A stretch of DNA of 64,000 nt from Candidatus Zixiibacteriota bacterium. Its GTDB lineage: Bacteria > Zixibacteria > MSB-5A5 > GN15 > JAAZOE01. Numbering within the stretch: the stretch's first letter is position 1; each line of letters opens with the position of its first letter. Under the pieces are notes generated by a model. It saw nothing but the letters and a program-made list of their open reading frames with translations, had not been told where the DNA came from and searched no databases. Positions 46,096 through 53,225 of this stretch are shown here, piece after piece. The position numbers and the translations under genes were made by a program. The stretch spans positions 81,396 through 145,395 of the forward strand of contig JAGLON010000033.1 in assembly GCA_023138975.1 (NCBI GenBank), given 5' to 3'.

Positions 46096-46531
46096 ATTCA
46101 CCGACGGTGACATATCCCGAGTAGTTGAAGTTCTTGGTGCGGATAAGTTTACGCGTTTTGATGATCACTATCGCATTCGTCTCGAAAATACCGAGGAACG
46201 ACGGATATTAACTCTAGAGATTTATCCGAAAATTCTCTTAGGAGACAAAGAAGGGATGCTTGTTGTCATCTATACTGCCAGCGCTCATCTTCAACTGCAT
46301 AATTGCAGCGGATATGTGTTGAGTGAAGAATTGGGTGAAGTAACATTTGTTACCGAAACCGGCGGCACACTATCCGGTATCGTTGTCGAACAGGGAGCAG
46401 GGTGCTCGCTTTATGCGGGAATGGATCGCAAGCTTATCTCTTCTGACTTTACGCAATTAGGTGTTGAAGTTATGCTGTCGGGAATTGCCCTGTCGCTGGC
46501 TGAGGATATTATTGATAAAAACGACGAATAG
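46088..46531 (+). CDS. Conserved-looking cytoplasmic protein of unknown function
   Basis: 147 residues without signal or membrane segments. I do not recognise it. The middle is beta-rich ('LTLEIYPKILLGDKEGMLVVIYT') and the C-terminus helical. The 8-bp overlap with tatA implies co-translation and perhaps a link to protein export. It is the last gene of the operon, just before a strong terminator. Confidence 0.65.
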   Translation: MIKFTDGDISRVVEVLGADKFTRFDDHYRIRLENTEERRILTLEIYPKILLGDKEGMLVVIYTASAHLQLHNCSGYVLSEELGEVTFVTETGGTLSGIVVEQGAGCSLYAGMDRKLISSDFTQLGVEVMLSGIALSLAEDIIDKNDE

Positions 46532-46544
46532 AAACAGTTCCATT

Positions 46545-46579
46545 AAAAAAAGCCCCGATGATTCGGGGCTTTTTTTTTA
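46545..46579. terminator. Bidirectional intrinsic terminator
   Basis: AAAAAAAGCCCCGA and TCGGGGCTTTTTTT form the stem around a TGAT loop. It ends the plus-strand housekeeping operon and the converging minus-strand kinase operon, whose stop it overlaps. Confidence 0.9.
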
Positions 46580-49165
46580 TCTCGTACCACTGAACGAGCC
46601 GACAAAATCTACTAACGATTTTCGTATGTCGATCGCTTTTTGATACCGTTCTTTCGGATTTTTCTTCAATGCATTTGTCACCACATGATCAAACAACGCC
46701 GGGACTTTCGGATTTACTGTTGATGGCGGCAACGGCTCATCGTGAATGATGCTGTAGATAAGCGCCGTCATATTCTCACCCTTGAATGGGCGCCGTCCGG
46801 TGAGTAATTCATAGATTACGACGCCTAAGGAGAATATGTCGCATCTCTTATCTACACCCATACCTTGCAAGAGTTCTGGTGCGATATAGTTTGGGGTACC
46901 CATCGCAATACCGGTTTTAGTCATTGATGAGGAATCGACACGAGCGATGCCAAAGTCCATAACTTTTACCGAATAGTCCTTTAAGACCATAATATTGGCC
47001 GGTTTGATATCCCGATGGACGATTCCCTGACTATGGGCATAATCGAGAGCGTCGCAGATTTGAGAAATGATATTCGCGATTATCTTATATGAGAACTGTA
47101 CTTTTCTCTTAATTAGATCTTCCAGGTCTTGACCTTCCAGATATTCCATCGCAATATACTGCAAGCTCCCTTCGGAACCAACATCATAGATTGTTACAAT
47201 ATTTGGATGAGATAGTTTTCCCGCGGCATGAGCCTCGCGGAACAAACGGTCGCGAAGTTCATTCATTTCGTTTTCATCGGCGACAAAATCCAAGCGAATA
47301 GTCTTTAGCGCAACCGGCCGGTTAATTGCCGGATCAATACCTTTATAGACGGTTCCCATGGCGCCTTTACCCAGAGCGCCAACTATTTTATAACGACCTA
47401 ACTTTTCGATACCGTCAGAGCCTCCAAGAGCCTGTGGCGTTGGCGTCGGAGTTATTTCTAATTCAGGTTCCGGATGTTTTGCCTGATTCGTTGGGATAGA
47501 AGCGGAATCCGGTGTTACAATTGCGCCCGAACTACTCTGCCCAAAGGCTGACATATCATTTGGCAATGGAGTGTTTTGGTCAGTCAGGGAAATATTTCCG
47601 TGTTGTTCATAACTGGATGGAGAGTCAGTCTTATCCAATGGAGACACATCAAGGGGACAGTTTGGATCAAACTCAGCCGGTTGAGTTGAAGGAATGTCCG
47701 AGTTCAATGCTGTCGTTGGTGACATTGATAACGATTGAGATGCATTCGGAGCATTTTCTATACTTCCGGAATTGGCGGCTTGCGGTATAATCTCTGTTTT
47801 TTGATGCTCCTGTTCATTTCCTGTATCCGTTATCTTTCGAATAGGTACGCTCTTACCGCTATCGGTTTCACCATCTTTCTTTCGGCCAAAGGAAAGAAGC
47901 GATGATAATCTGAATTTTGATTTTTCCTTAGCCTCAGCCTTAGTTTCCTCAATAAGTGGAGAGGCGATCATGAGTAGTATAATTTCTAGCCCAAGATATA
48001 GTGTGCGAGGCAGAACATTATAGGAATTAAAGAGCATATAATTCAGATTGGCCAGGATAATTAGAAAGACCGAAAGAATAATCATTCGGTAGGATAGTGT
48101 AACTCGAGGTAGAATAAACGCGCATATTAAACCGAAACCTAAAAGGATTACAATATTTATTGGGGCGGCCAAGTCAAGATTGGTGATATAGTTTGAGTGG
48201 ATAATATTCTCGGCCACATTGGCCAGCAATTCAGGCTGACTCATTATTGGTGAAACAGGAGTATTATAAAAATACCCCAAACCGGAAGCAGTCAGGCTGA
48301 TTATGACCATTCTTCCTTTAAGATTGGCAACATTTCCTTTTTCATTAATAAAGTCGGACGCGCTATAGGACGTAAAAGTAGAATTCGCGGTACTGTAATT
48401 TATCTGAACCCGTCCATGTTCATCGGTTGGAATAGTATAAATTCCACCGATATTGATTTCCTTACCGCCGGAAATTAAAATATCATTTGCGGTCATGCCA
48501 AGATGCGCGGTAGCGGTTAATAAGCTAATTGATGGGTAGTAAAAACCCTCATAATTAGCAATAACGGGCATTCTGCGAATTTTGCCGTCATGAGCATACT
48601 CAAAATAATTAAAACCCATGGCGTTAGCATGTTCACAAATCAAATCAGAGGGTAAAAACGGTTTTCGTATATTCAAGGCCTGATCCTCATCCAATAGACC
48701 GTAGTCGGATGAAATGGAGATTGAGCTATTGAATAGATATTTCGGTTTGGAAAATCTTTGATGAGAATATTCAGCCAAAGCGATATCGTATGGCAGGATC
48801 AGGTTTTTGCCCCAGGAAATCTGATTAGCCAATATTTGTGTATTACCGAGAGTGTCTTCACTGGTCCGCGCGGCCAAATCTAAATTTAACAATATTGATT
48901 GCGGTTCAGCGGAATTACAAACAGCGATCAAATCTGCCAGAACATCATAGGACCAGGGCCACTCACCTTGATCATTTAGTGATTTGTCATCGATATTAAC
49001 TAAAACTATATCCGATACGTTCGTAGAGCCGCTACGAAAGGAATACATTAAATCGTCAATTTTCCATTGTAATTTCTGCATACCTGTAAAATCACCGAGA
49101 TACAGGCAAATTACCAGAATCGCAATAAGCGAGTAGAGTAAATATGAAGATAATCCTTTTGACAT
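46577..49165 (-). CDS. CHASE2-domain transmembrane Ser/Thr protein kinase
   Basis: 862 residues. An N-terminal helix (~8-25) and an extracytoplasmic CHASE2 sensor (~30-320, opening 'LVNIDDKSLNDQGEWPWS') are followed by about three helices (~330-405). A long low-complexity linker rich in Ser, Thr, Pro and Gln comes next, then a Hanks-type kinase domain (~590-855). Key motifs are intact: 'GKGAMGTVYKG', 'VALKTIRLD', 'HRDIKPANI', 'MDFGIARV' and 'GTPNYIAPE'. The kinase should phosphorylate proteins after sensing an envelope signal. It is the last gene of the FHA-phosphoesterase-kinase operon on the minus strand; the FHA protein is a likely phospho-reader. Confidence 0.92.
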   Translation of the reverse strand: MSKGLSSYLLYSLIAILVICLYLGDFTGMQKLQWKIDDLMYSFRSGSTNVSDIVLVNIDDKSLNDQGEWPWSYDVLADLIAVCNSAEPQSILLNLDLAARTSEDTLGNTQILANQISWGKNLILPYDIALAEYSHQRFSKPKYLFNSSISISSDYGLLDEDQALNIRKPFLPSDLICEHANAMGFNYFEYAHDGKIRRMPVIANYEGFYYPSISLLTATAHLGMTANDILISGGKEINIGGIYTIPTDEHGRVQINYSTANSTFTSYSASDFINEKGNVANLKGRMVIISLTASGLGYFYNTPVSPIMSQPELLANVAENIIHSNYITNLDLAAPINIVILLGFGLICAFILPRVTLSYRMIILSVFLIILANLNYMLFNSYNVLPRTLYLGLEIILLMIASPLIEETKAEAKEKSKFRLSSLLSFGRKKDGETDSGKSVPIRKITDTGNEQEHQKTEIIPQAANSGSIENAPNASQSLSMSPTTALNSDIPSTQPAEFDPNCPLDVSPLDKTDSPSSYEQHGNISLTDQNTPLPNDMSAFGQSSSGAIVTPDSASIPTNQAKHPEPELEITPTPTPQALGGSDGIEKLGRYKIVGALGKGAMGTVYKGIDPAINRPVALKTIRLDFVADENEMNELRDRLFREAHAAGKLSHPNIVTIYDVGSEGSLQYIAMEYLEGQDLEDLIKRKVQFSYKIIANIISQICDALDYAHSQGIVHRDIKPANIMVLKDYSVKVMDFGIARVDSSSMTKTGIAMGTPNYIAPELLQGMGVDKRCDIFSLGVVIYELLTGRRPFKGENMTALIYSIIHDEPLPPSTVNPKVPALFDHVVTNALKKNPKERYQKAIDIRKSLVDFVGSFSGTR

Positions 49166-49180
49166 TACTAATTCATCCGA

Positions 49181-49912
49181 TTATTTGCCGTTTGCCAAAC
49201 GGGTGATAAGGTATTCCGGTAATTGAGCTTTTTGCATTTTTTTCTGCGCGGTTTCGAGATCATAGGCGACCCGTATAAACTCAAAGGTTTCTGAATCGGT
49301 TTCAATTATTAGGTAACAGGCGTCTTTGTTCCCGTCCCGGGGTTGTCCCACCGATCCGGTATTGATTATATAGCGATTTTCTTTATCGGCCGTAAACGAA
49401 TCATTGCCTTCTGCCATCTTAACCGTTTTATCCGGAGTTAGCGAAAAAACACTGGGCAGGTGGGAGTGGCCGATGATACAGTAATTTTGTGAAAAGTAAT
49501 CAAAATTATGCAGTGCTTCTTCAGGGGTCAGGATATAATTCCACTCAGTTGGATTATCAGGTGTCGAGTGAACCAGATGATAATCTAAAAAAGTGCTTTC
49601 CATCTCAAAATCAGACAACATCTCTATCGTCTTTGAACTTAACTCATCTTGCGTCCATTGGATTGATTTTTGTGCCATTGGGTTAAAATGCCTTGAGCTT
49701 TCGAGGCCCATGGCGACGTAGTCATGATTACCCAGGAGTTTTATTTCACACATCGAGTTGATGATTTTCACGCATTTGTTGGGATCTGCGCCGTATCCTA
49801 CGGCATCGCCCAAGAAGAATATCCGTTCTACCTTTTGCTTTTCGATATCCCGCATGACGGCGGTTAATGCTTCAAGATTCGCGTGAACGTCCGAGATGAC
49901 AGCCAATTTCAT
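49181..49912 (-). CDS. Calcineurin-like metallophosphoesterase (YfcE/MJ0936 type)
   Basis: 243 residues from ATG 49912; a TTG 21 bp upstream is also open. Metal-binding motifs are complete: Asp8 and His10 ('ISDVHAN'), Asp36 ('LGDAVGYG'), Asn62-His63 ('GNHD'), 'LVHSTPD' and 'GHSHLPS'. This small family hydrolyses phosphodiesters or phosphoproteins; the substrate is unknown. It starts 4 bp after the FHA gene stop and ends 15 bp before the kinase, so it may be the phosphatase partner of the system, though this family is not a classical Ser/Thr phosphatase. Confidence 0.85.
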   Translation of the reverse strand: MKLAVISDVHANLEALTAVMRDIEKQKVERIFFLGDAVGYGADPNKCVKIINSMCEIKLLGNHDYVAMGLESSRHFNPMAQKSIQWTQDELSSKTIEMLSDFEMESTFLDYHLVHSTPDNPTEWNYILTPEEALHNFDYFSQNYCIIGHSHLPSVFSLTPDKTVKMAEGNDSFTADKENRYIINTGSVGQPRDGNKDACYLIIETDSETFEFIRVAYDLETAQKKMQKAQLPEYLITRLANGK

Positions 49913-49916
49913 CTGT

Positions 49917-50606
49917 TTATTTATCCTCCACAAAACGGAAAATTGTTTTACCGACCTGAATTATATCACTGTTTTTCAATACTATCCGAGTGACTGTTTC
50001 GCCGTTTACTTTGGTTTTGCCTTTTCGGCCCAGGTTAATAATATAATATTCTTTACCTTCTTTAACAATCTTTGCTTGAATGCCGGACAATAAAAATCCC
50101 TTTGCCCGCAAATGCACAAATTTGGCTTTGCCGATAGTTGTCACTTCTCGATCAATTCGGAATTCGGCGACGCCTGAATTTTCGAGACCGATTAAAGCAG
50201 TGCCTCCGATACGGGAAACCAGATTACGATCTTTTTTGTCTTCCGACATCATCTTTTTCTGCTGTTTGGTATTCAGGATCATGGTGCCGTCCATCTGGCC
50301 GGCAATATCCTGTTGGTCAGAATCTTCGACAAATTCGAGTTTATACTTTCCAATTGTGATAACGTCTTTGTCACGAAGGACTTCTTCAGCAATTCGGCGA
50401 TTGTTAACAAACACTCCGTTCAATGATTCATTATCAATTATCAGTGCCTTTTCACCGCTAAATTCAATCTGCGCATGCTTACGGGAAACTCCGCGATTTT
50501 CCAGGACTATATCATTATCTTTAGTGCGTCCAACACTGATGCGCTTTTTCTCGGTAACAACCCGCTCAATTACCTTTTCATTGAATTTAACAACTATTTC
50601 GGGCAT
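49917..50606 (-). CDS. Double FHA-domain protein
   Basis: 229 residues from ATG 50606, which has AAAGGAG 6 nt upstream; longer frames extend into the divergent promoter region. The first FHA domain (~20-95) has 'ISVGRTKDNDIVLENRGVSR', 'KHAQIEF' and 'SLNGVFVNN', the full phosphothreonine-binding pattern. The second domain (~150-225) is more degenerate ('TTIGKAKFVHLRAKG') and may not bind phosphate. It has no membrane segment. In an operon with a Ser/Thr kinase it is the natural reader of phosphorylated targets. Confidence 0.85.
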   Translation of the reverse strand: MPEIVVKFNEKVIERVVTEKKRISVGRTKDNDIVLENRGVSRKHAQIEFSGEKALIIDNESLNGVFVNNRRIAEEVLRDKDVITIGKYKLEFVEDSDQQDIAGQMDGTMILNTKQQKKMMSEDKKDRNLVSRIGGTALIGLENSGVAEFRIDREVTTIGKAKFVHLRAKGFLLSGIQAKIVKEGKEYYIINLGRKGKTKVNGETVTRIVLKNSDIIQVGKTIFRFVEDK

Positions 50607-50680
50607 GAAAAACTCCTTTGATACTAAAATTAGGCTCATCAGGACGGTATAATTTCCGTTAGGCAAAAGAGTTATCGTTA

Positions 50681-50709
50681 TTGCCAAACCAAGAGCCTTC
50701 TGTTATTTT
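50681..50709 (+). promoter_or_regulatory. Promoter of dusB, placing the start of transcription at the ATG
   Basis: TTGCCA (50681-50686), 17 bp, TATTTT (50704-50709). The ATG is at 50716, only 6 bp after the -10 box, and no Shine-Dalgarno is seen, so the mRNA may be leaderless. Confidence 0.5.
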
Positions 50710-50715
50710 GTCGGC

Positions 50716-51681
50716 ATGTATATAGGAAACTTAAACATTAAAGGGGTTGTGTTTTGCGCCCCAATGGCAGGGATTTCAAATACCCCGTACAGGATTCTGG
50801 CCCGGAGATTTGGTGCCGGAGTTGTTTACTCGGAAATGGTTTCAAGTCATGGACTTGCATATAATAATGATAAGACGAAAATCATGCTCGATTTTCTGCC
50901 CGAGGAAAGCCCGATTGGTATCCAGCTTTTTGGAGCCGAGCCTGATATTATGCTCAAAGCGGCAAGAATTGTCTCAGAACGCAAACCGGATATTCTCGAT
51001 CTCAATTTTGGTTGTCCGGCCAGGAAAGTTGTCCGAAAAAACGGGGGAGCGGCGATTCTAAAAGATTTAGGGCTGACCCGTGCCTTAGTCGAGGCGGCTG
51101 TGGAAGGCAGTTCGATGCCGGTGACGGTAAAAATTCGTTCCGGATGGGATGAACTAACAAAGATTTATATTGAGGCAGGGCAGGCCTGTCAGGAGGCCGG
51201 AGCCTCGGCCGTGACCCTGCATGCGCGCACCCGCAGTAAGGGATTTTCCGGGAGTGCTGATTGGAGCGATATCAAACGTCTGAAGGAAAACCTCGATATC
51301 CCGGTCATTGGTAACGGCGACGTCAAGACCGGACCGGATGCCCAACGGATGTTTGAGGAAACCGGTTGCGACGCTGTGATGATTGGTCGTGCCGCTATGG
51401 GGAACCCGTGGGTTTTTCGAGAGATTACTCAGTTTCTTGAAACCGGAGAAGAACATCCGAGACCGACACCCGAGGAGCGGATTGCCATAGTCGGCGAGCA
51501 TGCCCGGCTTTTGGGGGGAATAATAGGCGAGAGGCATGCGCTTTTGAATATGAGAAAACACACTGCCTGGTATCTGAAAGGTTTGCACGGTGGAGCGGTT
51601 GTGCGCAGCAAAATCAATACGCTGGAATCGTATGAGGCTCTCGATGAACTCCTCTCAGACTTCCTCAAGGATTATAAATAA
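50716..51681 (+). CDS. dusB: tRNA-dihydrouridine synthase (DusB type)
   Basis: 321 residues. 'VVFCAPMAGISNTPYR' opens the TIM barrel, Cys100 in 'LDLNFGCPARKV' is the catalytic cysteine at the same number as in E. coli DusB, and 'IGRAAMGNPWVF' is the FMN phosphate site. 'MRKHTAWYLKG' is the usual C-terminal motif. It reduces uridines in the D-loop of tRNAs. It is divergent from the FHA operon and borders the accessory island on the left. Confidence 0.93.
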   Translation: MYIGNLNIKGVVFCAPMAGISNTPYRILARRFGAGVVYSEMVSSHGLAYNNDKTKIMLDFLPEESPIGIQLFGAEPDIMLKAARIVSERKPDILDLNFGCPARKVVRKNGGAAILKDLGLTRALVEAAVEGSSMPVTVKIRSGWDELTKIYIEAGQACQEAGASAVTLHARTRSKGFSGSADWSDIKRLKENLDIPVIGNGDVKTGPDAQRMFEETGCDAVMIGRAAMGNPWVFREITQFLETGEEHPRPTPEERIAIVGEHARLLGGIIGERHALLNMRKHTAWYLKGLHGGAVVRSKINTLESYEALDELLSDFLKDYK

Positions 51682-51763
51682 TCAGCAGCAGGAATCTTCA
51701 TGTGGCTTCTAGTCCACCTTTGCTACGTGCATAGGCATGGGGCACCGATTCCGATAGATTGAT

Positions 51764-51976
51764 AAACACACCTCCCACTCTCTGGGCACAGGACTATAGC
51801 CTTTATTTCCCTTCTCTAGAGGGGACCTGTAACAACCTGTTGTATCATTGTTACTTTTATAAAATGACCAATACACAAGCCAAAGATAAAATTAGATAGT
51901 AGCTATTAGCATTGTTGTATAAAATATTCAACAACATCCCCTCTTGAGAGGGGTACGCGACAGCGGGGGGTGTGTT
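51764..51976. mobile_element. MITE-like element with terminal inverted repeats
   Basis: AACACACCTCCC at 51765-51776 and GGGGGGTGTGTT at 51965-51976 are inverted repeats matching at 11 of 12 bases. Inside are two sub-palindromes, CCCTTCTCTAGAGGGG and CCCCTCTTGAGAGGGG, and no coding capacity. This is the shape of a non-autonomous element or structured intergenic repeat. No target-site duplication was clear and no transposase is nearby. Confidence 0.4.
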
Positions 51977-52103
51977 GACTTATGGCACAAGTTAATTAGT
52001 TTTGTCTATTTAGAAAATCTTATGAGCGTAAGCGAGTTAGATTATCTTAATCCCGCGTTTTAATGCGGGACGACGAGTACCATGGCGTTTTCCATTCGGA
52101 AAT

Positions 52104-52245
52104 GGGTTCACTCATCTGCGACGAGTACTTCGCGTTTTTCATATTAACGTATATTTTTTCGGACCCATTTCTTTAAAAAGCCTCATTACTTCTTATCACA
52201 CAAAACGTTATAGCGAATTGGGTTCACTTGTCTGCGACGAGTACC
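52104..52245. repeat. Pair of 26-bp direct repeats
   Basis: GGGTTCACT-CA-TCTGCGACGAGTAC at 52104-52129 region and GGGTTCACT-TG-TCTGCGACGAGTAC from 52220 differ only in the central two bases. A third, shorter copy (CGACGAGTAC) is at 52071-52080. The spacing of ~116 bp is irregular, so it is not a CRISPR. Confidence 0.6.
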
Positions 52246-52370
52246 TTGTGGATCGTCATTTTTAGGGGTATAAACCTTTTTGTACTAAGATTTAATGATT
52301 TATTGGATAGATATCGTCTGTTTAAAATTATTGTATTCAATGGTATCCTTATCTGATTCTGTTTATTATA

Positions 52371-52398
52371 TTGATTAAGTCGGGATTAGTAGTATATT
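52371..52398 (+). promoter_or_regulatory. Probable promoter of the two-gene island operon
   Basis: TTGATT, 16 bp, TATATT, about 86 bp upstream of the repeat-protein start. Confidence 0.5.
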
Positions 52399-52484
52399 GG
52401 TAGTGAAATTGTTATCCGTGTAGTTTTATTGTCTATACCACATGGGTGAACTACTGAATTTCTTTTCAAGTAGGTAGGTTGGAA

Positions 52485-53222
52485 ATGAATTGGAATATAC
52501 CGACAATTCTTAATCAAACGGTCTTGTGCATCTGTTTGTTATCAGGCGTTGTATTCTCTCAAGATTTGGAAGTGTACGAAACCAACCAGTTTGGAATCAA
52601 GAACATAACTCCTAGCATTATCATTGACGAGAATAGTCTTACTGGAGATTACGATGTCTATTCGGTAAACAAGTATGGGCTGAGGAAGATCAGTCCTGAT
52701 GCCATAATTGAAAATAATGAGTATCTTGGTTCGTGGAAAGTATATCGAGTTAGTGACTATGGAATAAAGGACTTCATTCCCACAGCGGAGGCTGAGGAGA
52801 ATGCAGTCGATGGGAGTGTCCGTATATATGATGTGAATGAGTTGGGGCTAAAGGATATCACTCCTTCCACTATTATCGAACGACAGTCTTACTCTGATGA
52901 AATAAAACTCTATGATGTTAATGATTACGGAATCAAGGATCTTTCACCATTCGAGGTCATCAGAAAACAAGGTGATAACTACAATGTTTATAAAGTGAAT
53001 GAATATGGGGTGCCGGAGATTACTCCAACGAGAGTAATTGAAGTAAAAAAACAACCTCAGGTCTTTGGTATAGTGCTTCTACCATCTATTAAACAGATCA
53101 AATTTGATCCCGGGCATATGAAGCTCAAGGCAATTTATCGTGCTAATGAAATGCCAGACAGTCTGCGTGAGAAAGAGGGATGGAAATCAAGCAAGCCAAA
53201 AAGGAAGGTTGGGGAGGAATGA
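52485..53222 (+). CDS. Secreted protein of six 26-29-residue repeats (unknown function)
   Basis: 245 residues from ATG 52485 (AGGTTGGAA upstream) with a signal peptide ending near 'GVVFSQ'. Residues 30-190 are six tandem repeats with starts at about 30, 58, 87, 114, 142 and 168. Their consensus is V-Y-x-V-N-x-Y-G-I-K-D-I-T-P-S-x-I-I-E. Each repeat likely forms a small beta unit. The C-terminal ~55 residues are basic and lack repeats. I do not know the family by name. The next gene begins directly after the stop, so both are one transcript. Function unknown; binding or scaffolding outside the cytoplasm is the most that can be said. Confidence 0.65.
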   Translation: MNWNIPTILNQTVLCICLLSGVVFSQDLEVYETNQFGIKNITPSIIIDENSLTGDYDVYSVNKYGLRKISPDAIIENNEYLGSWKVYRVSDYGIKDFIPTAEAEENAVDGSVRIYDVNELGLKDITPSTIIERQSYSDEIKLYDVNDYGIKDLSPFEVIRKQGDNYNVYKVNEYGVPEITPTRVIEVKKQPQVFGIVLLPSIKQIKFDPGHMKLKAIYRANEMPDSLREKEGWKSSKPKRKVGEE

Positions 53223-53225
53223 TTG

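Larger units (their letters stand above)
51682..52484. other. Repeat-rich non-coding left arm of the accessory island
   Basis: No gene is seen in ~800 bp. The region holds a 213-bp inverted-repeat element (51764-51976), a hairpin TCCCGC/GCGGGA (52051-52070), two near-identical 26-bp direct repeats (from 52104 and 52220) and the promoter TTGATT (52371-52376), 16 bp, TATATT (52393-52398) for the next gene. Confidence 0.6.

Noticed and set aside
52104-52245. CRISPR array
   Set aside because: Only two full repeat copies with a ~116-bp irregular gap, no cas genes and no regular spacers.
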